NCBI GenBank assembly: GCA_937875035.1
Contig: CALNCF010000289.1
Span: forward strand, 1 to 5,580
Reading direction: 5' to 3'
From: an uncultured Sphingobacteriaceae bacterium
GTDB taxonomy: Bacteria > Bacteroidota > Bacteroidia > Sphingobacteriales > Sphingobacteriaceae
DNA length: 5,580 nt
Shown here: positions 1 through 5,580 of the stretch, in pieces
Position numbering within the stretch: the stretch's first letter is position 1
How the letters are laid out: the number at the start of each line of letters is the position of its first letter
Position numbers and translations under genes: made by a program
Notes under the pieces: generated by a model
Database searches by the model: none
What the model was told of the DNA's origin: nothing
The model's input: the letters and a program-made list of their open reading frames with translations, nothing else

Positions 1-842
1 ACGATCGCTTTCTCGTACTCGAGCTTTATAACGGGGTGAACTACGAAGAAAGCGGTACACCGGGCACCATCAACGACCGGAAACAGAATATGCGTATCAG
101 GTTCAGGCAGCACGAGGTAAAGTTTGACCTGTCGACCTTTAAGATGAACCGTACCAACGAAGATCTCTTCAAGAACTATCATACCATGCTGAATGTAAAG
201 CAGCTGGTGTATTATGAAGATTCGCTGGAAAGCAAGCAAAAAAAAGATCAGGAATATTTCGGGAACAATGTGCTGATGTATACCATGATGAAAAAGGATC
301 TTCGTGTGGACTCCACGCTGAAAGCCGAAGACATTCCCTTGCAAAGTGACATCATCCGGAACTTCCCGAAAAAGAACTGGCCTTCTATTATCGCTTCTTC
401 TTACGGAGTGATCCGGAACATCCGCAGCTATGCTGAAAATAATGCGAGCGACCAGGAGCAGCTGAACAAGCAGATCCGTCGCCATGTGATCGAGTTTCAC
501 CGCAAGTTCACCCTTTCGATCGCCTGCATCATCCTCTTCTTTATCGGCGCCCCGTTGGGAGCGATCATTCGTAAAGGCGGCTTGGGTATGCCGGTCGTTA
601 TTTCGATCTTCTTCTTTATCTTCTTCCATATCCTCTCCATCACCGGGGAGAAGATGGCAAGAGAAGGTGTTTTGCCGGTTTGGGAGGGCATGTGGCTGGC
701 CAGTATGATCCTGACTCCGATCGGAATTTTCTTTACCCGCAAAGCGACAGCCGATTCGGCCTTGTTTGATATCAATACCTACCTGGATTTCTTTAAGCAG
801 ATCGGGAAGGTGTTTACCCGTAAAAAGCAGGTAAGCCCGTAA
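1..842 (+). CDS. LptF/LptG (YjgP/YjgQ) family permease, C-terminal part, 5' truncated
   Basis: Inner-membrane permease subunit of the Lpt machine, which with the LptB ATPase extracts lipopolysaccharide from the inner membrane and passes it to the periplasmic bridge. The frame is open from position 3 to the TAA at 840-842 (279 visible residues) with no stop upstream, so the gene begins outside the window; the GTG at 36 is internal. Family members have three helices, a periplasmic beta-jellyroll domain and three more helices. Seen here are the end of the periplasmic domain (to about position 490) and the last three hydrophobic segments at about 507-560, 591-644 and 684-737. The hallmark GAPLGAIIRKGGLG lies between the first two, at about 546-596. 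A charged cytoplasmic tail ends the protein. Whether it is LptF or LptG cannot be told from this half. Family assignment is firm. No terminator is visible after the stop. Confidence 0.93.
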   Translation, partial: DRFLVLELYNGVNYEESGTPGTINDRKQNMRIRFRQHEVKFDLSTFKMNRTNEDLFKNYHTMLNVKQLVYYEDSLESKQKKDQEYFGNNVLMYTMMKKDLRVDSTLKAEDIPLQSDIIRNFPKKNWPSIIASSYGVIRNIRSYAENNASDQEQLNKQIRRHVIEFHRKFTLSIACIILFFIGAPLGAIIRKGGLGMPVVISIFFFIFFHILSITGEKMAREGVLPVWEGMWLASMILTPIGIFFTRKATADSALFDINTYLDFFKQIGKVFTRKKQVSP

Positions 843-845
843 ATA

Positions 846-879
846 TTCGGGCTGATTTCCATTCAAAATTGTACTTTTG
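846..879 (+). promoter_or_regulatory. Candidate Bacteroidota housekeeping promoter for the glycosyltransferase-ribBA genes
   Basis: TACTTTTG at 872-879 is an exact match to the Bacteroidota -7 consensus TAnnTTTG, and it lies in the only non-coding gap of the window. The -33 element is weak: TTCG at 846-849 has one mismatch to TTTG, with 22 nt spacing, at the upper end of the usual range. Transcription would begin at about 884-887, giving a leader of about 70 nt before the GT9 start. The -7 box is also inside a short dyad, CAAAA (864-868) and TTTTG (875-879), which could be chance. The -7 call is good; the -33 call is tentative, and the genes may also be read from transcripts entering through the permease gene. 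Confidence 0.62.
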
Positions 880-901
880 CAGGCAAATCGGGCGTTCCGG
901 A

Positions 902-926
902 TGCAATCGTTTCAGTATACGATGCA
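902..926 (+). other. Possible stem-loop in the 5' leader of the GT9 gene
   Basis: TGCAATCGT (902-910) can pair with ACGATGCA (919-926), forming eight base pairs with one bulged A around an eight-base loop (911-918). It is not followed by a run of T, so it does not look like an intrinsic terminator. It begins about 15-20 nt after the predicted transcription start and ends 29 nt before the GT9 ATG. A role in transcript stability or translation is possible, but a stem this short can arise by chance. Confidence 0.3.
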
Positions 927-955
927 GGGAACAGGCTTAATTAGATGATCACCAA

Positions 956-2047
956 ATGAAAGAACTTAACGGGCTCCAGATTCATATAGATTGCAGATTT
1001 TTCAGGGGCGACCTGCCTTGTAAACCTCATAAGGAGTTTGGTTATCATTGTGGCGATTGCCCTGCCTACGAAAAAGCCGATCAGCGTATCCTCATCATTA
1101 AGCTGGGCGCGATCGGTGATGTGATCCGTACAACCCCTCTGCTTCGTAAGATCCGGCAGGAATACCCGAACGCTAAGATCACCTGGCTTACACATACACC
1201 TTCCATTTTACCGCAGCAGGAGATCGAGCAGATCATGAAATATGATTTCGCTTCGGTGCTGTATGCCCAGAATACCGAGTTCGAAGTGGTGTATAACCTG
1301 GATAAGGATAAGGATGCCTGCGCCCTCTTCAATACGGTGAAAGCGAAAAAGAAATTCGGGTACATGCTGCTCGATGGCGTTCCTTTCCCGGCGAATGAGC
1401 TGGCTTATCATAAATTTTCTACCGGTCTGTTCGACGACATCAGTAAGGCGAATACCAAATCCTATGTGCGGGAGATCTTCGAGATGGCAGGATGGGAGTT
1501 CAACCAGGAAGAATACCTGTTCGATAATCACGAGGATAAAGGCTTCGTATGGGAGCTCGACCGTTCGAAGAAGCTGATCGGTCTGAATACAGGCTGCGGC
1601 GACCGCTGGACGACCCGTTTATGGCCGGACAGCTATTGGGTCGACCTGATCCGCATGTTGCAGCAGAGAGGCTATGAGCCTGTGCTGTTAGGCGGAGAGC
1701 AGGAAGATGAAAAGAATACCCGCCTGAGCCGGGAAACCGGGGCTACGTACTTAGGTCATTTCAGCCTGCCGAAATTCATCAACCTGATGTACCAGATGGA
1801 TGTGATCGTGACACAGGTCACCATGGGAATGCACATTGCCGTAGCGCTTCAGAAACAGATGGTACTGATGAACAATATCTTTAACCCGCACGAATTTGAA
1901 TTGTACGGACGCGGCGCCCTGGTATCGCCCGAAAAGCCATGCGAATGTTATTTCCTCGGAAAATGTAAATACGGCGCTTCGTGCATGAAAGACCTGGCAC
2001 CGGGAACGGTCGCGGTCGAAGTGGACAAGTGCCTGCAAAAAGTATAA
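956..2047 (+). CDS. Glycosyltransferase family 9 (heptosyltransferase-like) with N-terminal cysteine cluster
   Basis: GT-B fold enzyme related to the ADP-heptose:LPS heptosyltransferases WaaC/WaaF, 363 residues, near the usual family length. The first Rossmann half opens with ILIIKLGAIGDVIRTTPLL (45-63), where Asp55 matches the GD motif Asp of GT9. The second half carries GLNTGCGDRW (209-218), RLWPDSYW (221-228), VLLGGEQEDE (243-252) and MGMHIAVAL (290-298), then NIFNPHEFELYGRG (307-320). Residues 1-40 precede the fold and hold Cys13, Cys22, Cys32 and Cys35 with His25 and His31, suggesting a metal site. Cys329, Cys331, Cys337 and Cys343 lie near the C-terminus, a region often Cys-rich in this family. 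Where WaaC-type enzymes have D-T-G/D-T-L before the conserved His, this protein has V-T-M (288-290). ATG 956 is the only start: an in-frame TAA lies at 938-940. Sugar and acceptor cannot be read from sequence; lipopolysaccharide core or similar surface glycan is likely from context. No signal peptide; probably cytoplasmic. Confidence 0.92.
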   Translation: MKELNGLQIHIDCRFFRGDLPCKPHKEFGYHCGDCPAYEKADQRILIIKLGAIGDVIRTTPLLRKIRQEYPNAKITWLTHTPSILPQQEIEQIMKYDFASVLYAQNTEFEVVYNLDKDKDACALFNTVKAKKKFGYMLLDGVPFPANELAYHKFSTGLFDDISKANTKSYVREIFEMAGWEFNQEEYLFDNHEDKGFVWELDRSKKLIGLNTGCGDRWTTRLWPDSYWVDLIRMLQQRGYEPVLLGGEQEDEKNTRLSRETGATYLGHFSLPKFINLMYQMDVIVTQVTMGMHIAVALQKQMVLMNNIFNPHEFELYGRGALVSPEKPCECYFLGKCKYGASCMKDLAPGTVAVEVDKCLQKV

Positions 2048-2053
2048 GTTTTG
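2045..2053 (+). other. Start-site junction: GT9 TAA stop, one codon, TTG start of GT4 in the same frame
   Basis: The GT9 gene ends with TAA at 2045-2047; GTT follows, then TTG at 2051-2053. No ATG or GTG is available between the stop and the first beta strand of the GT4. The next in-frame GTG is codon 10, inside the conserved N-terminal segment, and the next ATG is codon 273. TTG is therefore the only start that keeps the fold whole. No Shine-Dalgarno sequence is visible, so translation may depend on ribosomes finishing the GT9 gene. Confidence 0.75.
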
Positions 2054-3250
2054 AAAGTTCTGCAAGTTTCATACCGCGTGCCTTTCCCTCCTACGGATGG
2101 AGGTACCATCGGTATTTATAATATCACCAAAGGCTTGTCGGATGCCGGATGCGAGGTGCATACCTTGTCTATCAATACGCCGAAGCATGCGCAGCCTGCC
2201 GATGCCCTGAAAGGGATCGCCAGGCAATACGATGTGTTCGTGAACACACGTATCTCCCCGCTGAAGCTGCTCCTGAATTATTTCTTTAAAGAGATCCCGT
2301 ACAATGTGGAGCGTTTTGTTTCTGCGGATTATAAGGAAAAGCTCCAGGAGCTTTTACGCAAAGAGCAATTCGATGTGATCCACCTCGAAGGTACCTTTGT
2401 GGCCTGGTATATCGATGCCATCCGCGAAGTGACCGATATCCCGGTCATCATCCGCGCTCATAACATCGAGTACGTGATCTGGGAACGCCTGGGTCAGCAT
2501 GATAAGAATCCCCTGAAACGTTTTTATTTCTCCTCGCTGGCCAGGCGCATCAAAGCATTCGAGAAAAAATCTTACAACCGTTTCAGCGCGGTAGCGGCGA
2601 TCACCCCGGAAGACAAGCAACGCCTGGTCGATCTCGGTGTAACCGTTCCCATAGAAGTGGTGCCGGCAGGTGTCGTGGTCGATAAGTTTTCCGCTCCGCG
2701 GGATGTGACTTTTGAACAGAATTCCGCATTCATATTAAGCGCCCTGGACTGGATCCCTAACCAGGAAGCGCTTTTCTGGTTCCTGGAAAATGTATGGCCC
2801 GAGCTGCATCGCAGGAACCCTGCATTAAGCCTGCACATCGCCGGAAAGAATACGCCTGAGCATATCATGAATCTGAATATAGCAGGTGTAAAGGTTCATG
2901 GCTTTGTAGATGATGCGGTCACCTTTATCAAAACCTATAACCTCATGCTTGTGCCTCTTTCCGCAGGCGGCGGCATGCGGATCAAGATCATTGAAGGGAT
3001 GGCTGCCGGCAAGTGCATCATTACCACAACGGTCGGCGCCGAAGGTATCGACTATACCGATGGAAAAGATATCGTGATCTGCCGGTCGGCAGAAGAATGG
3101 ATCGAAAAGATCAGCTATTACCTGGCGCACGATGAAGCGCGTGCCGCGATCTCCGCGCATGCGGTCGATCTTGTCAACCGGAAGTATGATAACCGTACCA
3201 TCACCGAAAAATACATCCGCCTGTATCAAACCTGCCTGCATAAAAAATAA
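2051..3250 (+). CDS. Glycosyltransferase family 4 (group 1), TTG start
   Basis: Retaining GT-B glycosyltransferase of 399 residues, the usual length for the family, probably acting at the cytoplasmic face of the inner membrane with a nucleotide sugar donor. The N-terminal acceptor half begins KVLQVSYRVPFPPTDGGT (2-19), a typical first strand and Gly-rich loop, and includes IIRAHNIEY (133-141). The donor half starts near 226 with ILSALDWIPNQEAL (228-241), then HIAGKNTPE (262-270), HGFVDD (283-288) and the nucleotide-sugar site GGGMRIKIIEGMAAGK (306-321) followed by TTVGAEGI (326-333). Glu315 fills the second position of the E-x7-E motif; the first is Gly307, as in many GT4 enzymes with a GGG-R-K-E pattern. 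There is no signal peptide or clear membrane segment. It lies 3 nt after the GT9 and 3 nt before the GT2, so the three are surely co-transcribed. The sugar and linkage cannot be predicted. Confidence 0.92.
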   Translation: MKVLQVSYRVPFPPTDGGTIGIYNITKGLSDAGCEVHTLSINTPKHAQPADALKGIARQYDVFVNTRISPLKLLLNYFFKEIPYNVERFVSADYKEKLQELLRKEQFDVIHLEGTFVAWYIDAIREVTDIPVIIRAHNIEYVIWERLGQHDKNPLKRFYFSSLARRIKAFEKKSYNRFSAVAAITPEDKQRLVDLGVTVPIEVVPAGVVVDKFSAPRDVTFEQNSAFILSALDWIPNQEALFWFLENVWPELHRRNPALSLHIAGKNTPEHIMNLNIAGVKVHGFVDDAVTFIKTYNLMLVPLSAGGGMRIKIIEGMAAGKCIITTTVGAEGIDYTDGKDIVICRSAEEWIEKISYYLAHDEARAAISAHAVDLVNRKYDNRTITEKYIRLYQTCLHKK

Positions 3251-3253
3251 GAA

Positions 3254-4429
3254 ATGCTGATCGCTGCTATCATTTTCTGGTTGTCTGTTGTACTCGTGGC
3301 GCACACGTATGTGTTCTTTCCGCTGGTGCTGAGCTGGCTGGCCAGGGGAAAGAAGCAGAATGAAACGATCTATCTTCCATCCGATGCTGATCTTCCGGAA
3401 GTTACTATTTTGCTGGCTGTATATAATGAAGAGCTGGTGATCGAAGAAAAGATCCGCACCACGTTCGACAGCAATTATCCCGCGGCTAAAATTCATTTTC
3501 ATATCGGTTCCGATGCCTCCACAGATCGTACCAACGAGATCATCCGCAGCTACCAGGAACGATACCCTCAGCTAAAGCTGAAGATCTTCCCGGGAAGAAC
3601 AGGGAAATCAGGGATCATCAATGAGCTTGCTTCGGAAGCGCAAAGCCCGGTCTTTATTTTAACCGATGCCAATGTGTTCTTCAATAAGGAAACGATCTAC
3701 CAGCTGGTCAAGCACTACCGTAACCCGGAAGTGGCGCAGGTTGGCGGGAATATCATCAACCCCGTTCATAAAGACGATGGTATCTCTTTCCAGGAGAAAT
3801 CATACCTCAGCCGCGAGAACCTGATGAAATACCAGGAAGGGGTGATCTGGGGCTGTATGATCGGCGCTTTCGGGGGCTGCTATTCGATCCGTTCCGCTTA
3901 TTTCGTGCCCGTGCCTCCGCGTTTCCTGATGGACGATTTCTATATTTCCATGCATGTGCTGGCCGAAGGAAAGCAGGCGCTGAACGAGCTGGATGCGCAC
4001 TGCTACGAAGATGTGTCCAATAAGATCCATGAAGAGTTCCGCCGCAAGGTCCGGATCTCCGCGGGGAATTTTCAGAACCTCGGCGAATACAAGCGATTGT
4101 TATGGCCGCCATATACAGGACTTGCCTTTTGTTTCTTCTCGCACAAGGTTTTCAGATGGTACGGCCCGGTGCTTATTCTGCTGGTCTTCCTCTCGAATCT
4201 TTTTCTCTGGAACGATTCAAACTTTTACAAATTCACGCTGTTGTGTCAGGTAACGGCATTTGCTGTTCCCCTGCTGGACGCGTTGCTTAAAAAGATAAAT
4301 ATTCATATCAAACTGTTTCGGTTTGCCACCCATTTCTATCTCATGAACCTTGCATTGTTTAAAGGGTTGATCTGGTATATCAGAGGCGTGAAGACCAATG
4401 TCTGGAAGCCGACACAAAGAAATCAATAA
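3254..4429 (+). CDS. Membrane-anchored glycosyltransferase family 2
   Basis: Inverting GT-A glycosyltransferase of 391 residues resembling the cellulose/hyaluronan synthase-like branch of GT2. One N-terminal membrane segment (about 3-29) is followed by the catalytic domain: VTILLAVYNEE (50-60), IGSDASTDRT (84-93) for nucleotide binding, GKSG (117-120), the DxD-like TDAN (137-140), FGGCYSIR (206-213) and MDDF (226-229), whose Asp pair occupies the ED catalytic-base position. RRKVRISAGNFQNL (263-276) lies where processive enzymes carry QxxRW; the Trp is absent. Three hydrophobic segments follow at about 303-319, 327-345 and 361-378, then a short basic tail. The layout indicates catalysis at the cytoplasmic face with the enzyme held in the inner membrane, possibly on a lipid-linked acceptor. 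Start ATG 3254 is 3 nt after the GT4 stop in an A-rich context. Product identity is unknown; a lipopolysaccharide or glycolipid sugar transfer fits the neighbours, but an exported polysaccharide is not excluded. Confidence 0.91.
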   Translation: MLIAAIIFWLSVVLVAHTYVFFPLVLSWLARGKKQNETIYLPSDADLPEVTILLAVYNEELVIEEKIRTTFDSNYPAAKIHFHIGSDASTDRTNEIIRSYQERYPQLKLKIFPGRTGKSGIINELASEAQSPVFILTDANVFFNKETIYQLVKHYRNPEVAQVGGNIINPVHKDDGISFQEKSYLSRENLMKYQEGVIWGCMIGAFGGCYSIRSAYFVPVPPRFLMDDFYISMHVLAEGKQALNELDAHCYEDVSNKIHEEFRRKVRISAGNFQNLGEYKRLLWPPYTGLAFCFFSHKVFRWYGPVLILLVFLSNLFLWNDSNFYKFTLLCQVTAFAVPLLDALLKKINIHIKLFRFATHFYLMNLALFKGLIWYIRGVKTNVWKPTQRNQ

Positions 4430-4430
4430 A

Positions 4431-5580
4431 ATGAAACTCAATACCATAGAAGAAGCGATTGAAGATATCCGCAACGGTAAGGCGGTGATCGTGGTGGATG
4501 ATGAAGACCGTGAGAACGAAGGAGACTTCGTAACCGCGGCCAGGAACGGTACCCCCGAAATGATCAATTTCATGGCTACCCACGGTCGCGGACTGATCTG
4601 TACACCGATCACGGAACAGCGTTGCCAGGAATTGGGTCTGAACCTGATGGTGGGCAAGAATACCGCTTCTCATGAAACGAATTTTACCGTGTCTATCGAT
4701 CTGCTCGGACATGGCTGTACTACCGGCATCTCCGCATCCGACCGTTCTAAAACGGTGCTGGCGATGATCGACCCGGCCACCAGACCGGAGGACTTTGGCC
4801 GTCCCGGACATATCTTCCCCCTGATGGCGAAAGATGGAGGTGTATTGCGCAGGACCGGTCATACGGAAGCGGCCATTGACCTGGCTCGCCTTGCAGGCTT
4901 TGAAGAAGCGGGACTGATCGTAGAGATCATGAAAGAAGATGGAGAGATGGCCCGTTTACCCGACCTGATCGAGATCGGGAAACGCTTTGATGTGAAGATC
5001 GTATCCATCAAAGACCTGATCGAATACCGGCTGGAAAAAGAATCACTGATCCGCAAGGAAATTGCCGTTAAGCTTCCTACCGAGTGGGGCGACTTTGATA
5101 TGGTAGCCTATACCCAGCTGGATACAGGAGAAAATCATATTGCATTGATCAAGGGCGAGTGGAATGAAGATGAGCCTGTATTGGTTCGGGTACACTCCTC
5201 CTGCATCACCGGCGATATCTTCGGCTCATGCCGTTGCGATTGCGGCCCACAGCTGCACCGCGCCATGGAGATGATCCAGCACGAAGGCCGTGGTTGCATA
5301 CTGTATATGCACCAGGAAGGTCGTGGCATCGGGCTGATCAACAAATTAAAAGCGTATAAATTACAGGAGCAGGGATTGGATACCGTAGAAGCGAACCTGG
5401 AGTTGGGCTTTAAGATGGATGAGCGTGATTATGGCATCGGTGCACAGATCTTACGCGACCTGGGCATTACCAAGATGAAGCTGATGTCGAACAACCCGAC
5501 CAAGCGCGCGGGACTGATCGGTTATGGTTTGGAGATCATTGAGAATGTGCCGATCGAGATCAAATCCAATGTTCACAACG
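4431..5580 (+). CDS. ribBA: Bifunctional 3,4-dihydroxy-2-butanone-4-phosphate synthase / GTP cyclohydrolase II, 3' truncated
   Basis: Catalyses both entry steps of riboflavin synthesis: ribulose 5-phosphate to dihydroxybutanone phosphate plus formate, and GTP to the diaminopyrimidine precursor. The frame is open from ATG 4431 to the window end (383 residues); RibBA is usually about 400, so only the tail is missing. RibB half (about 1-202): acidic loop DDEDRENEGD (23-32), Cys57, TTGISASDR (97-105) and GHTEA (143-147) with His144, paired with Glu165 as in E. coli RibB. RibA half (about 207 on): zinc ligands Cys258, Cys269 and Cys271, QEGRGIGL (295-302), Tyr309, and DERD (330-333), where Asp330 and Arg332 match E. 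coli RibA Asp126 and Arg128 at identical spacing from the zinc Cys. Both active sites look intact. Two small differences are Val164 where Cys commonly precedes the catalytic Glu, and an extra Cys267 in the zinc loop. The start is one base after the GT2 stop, so it has no leader or FMN riboswitch of its own. Confidence 0.97.
   Translation, partial: MKLNTIEEAIEDIRNGKAVIVVDDEDRENEGDFVTAARNGTPEMINFMATHGRGLICTPITEQRCQELGLNLMVGKNTASHETNFTVSIDLLGHGCTTGISASDRSKTVLAMIDPATRPEDFGRPGHIFPLMAKDGGVLRRTGHTEAAIDLARLAGFEEAGLIVEIMKEDGEMARLPDLIEIGKRFDVKIVSIKDLIEYRLEKESLIRKEIAVKLPTEWGDFDMVAYTQLDTGENHIALIKGEWNEDEPVLVRVHSSCITGDIFGSCRCDCGPQLHRAMEMIQHEGRGCILYMHQEGRGIGLINKLKAYKLQEQGLDTVEANLELGFKMDERDYGIGAQILRDLGITKMKLMSNNPTKRAGLIGYGLEIIENVPIEIKSNVHN

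Noticed and set aside
36..38. GTG at 36 as a start for a short permease gene.
   Set aside because: The frame is open to the left edge and the protein lacks the first three helices of the family, so this codon is internal to a gene that begins upstream.
901..948. A 15-codon reading frame in the leader (MQSFQYTMQGTGLIR) ending at TGA 946-948, just before the GT9 start.
   Set aside because: It has no ribosome-binding signal, no attenuator structure and no run of regulatory codons; a frame this short is expected by chance.
843..955. Possible FMN riboswitch or intrinsic terminator in the gap after the permease gene.
   Set aside because: None of the conserved FMN riboswitch segments is present, the gap is too short and lies three genes before ribBA, and there is no GC-rich hairpin followed by T residues.
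2043..2053. TATAAGTTTTG at the GT9-GT4 junction as a second -7 box.
   Set aside because: It has one base too many between TA and TTTG, and a transcript starting there would begin inside the GT4 coding region.
2825..3502. A 225-codon open frame on the minus strand across the GT4-GT2 junction.
   Set aside because: It is antisense to two strongly supported enzymes, its protein has no recognisable domain, and it has no promoter or gene neighbours on that strand. It is a by-product of codon use on the + strand.
4217..4862. Two overlapping minus-strand frames (146 and 160 codons) across the GT2-ribBA junction.
   Set aside because: They are antisense to conserved GT2 and RibB motifs and resemble no known family.
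1..5580. Apparently frequent GATC tetramers through the window.
   Set aside because: They fall mostly where an ATC isoleucine codon follows a codon ending in G, so codon choice explains them; there is no clustering like a replication origin.

Overview
The window reads as chromosomal DNA from a member of the Bacteroidota. This rests on an exact TAnnTTTG -7 promoter element, A-rich start regions without Shine-Dalgarno sequences, a fused RibBA of the Bacteroidota type, and an LptF/LptG-type permease. The fairly balanced base composition would suit the Chitinophagia or Sphingobacteriia, but that placement is inference. All genes are on the + strand, coding is almost continuous, and both end genes are cut by the window edges. 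There are no RNA genes, mobile elements, CRISPR arrays or integration scars that I can see.

Layout: (1) positions 1-842 hold the C-terminal part of an LptF/LptG family permease (lipopolysaccharide export). (2) Positions 843-955 are the only real intergenic gap, with a good Bacteroidota -7 box and a possible leader hairpin. (3) Positions 956-4429 hold three consecutive glycosyltransferases from three different families: a GT9 (heptosyltransferase-like, with an N-terminal cysteine cluster), a GT4 (starting at TTG) and a membrane-anchored GT2. They are separated by only 3 nt each. (4) From 4431 to the window end is ribBA, the bifunctional enzyme that starts riboflavin synthesis. It begins one base after the GT2 stop codon. 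It runs off the right edge, and about 383 residues are visible.

The likely reading is a cell-envelope block. The GT9, GT4 and GT2 enzymes would add sugars to a surface glycan, plausibly the lipopolysaccharide core or a related glycolipid, and the upstream permease belongs to the machine that moves lipopolysaccharide to the outer membrane. ribBA seems to be carried at the end of the same transcript rather than to share the function.

I do not see a clear undescribed system. The points most worth a second look are the variant GT9 (cysteine clusters at both ends, and the usual DTG-type Asp replaced by Val), the tight linkage of glycan genes to ribBA, and the TTG start of the GT4 in frame directly after the GT9 stop.
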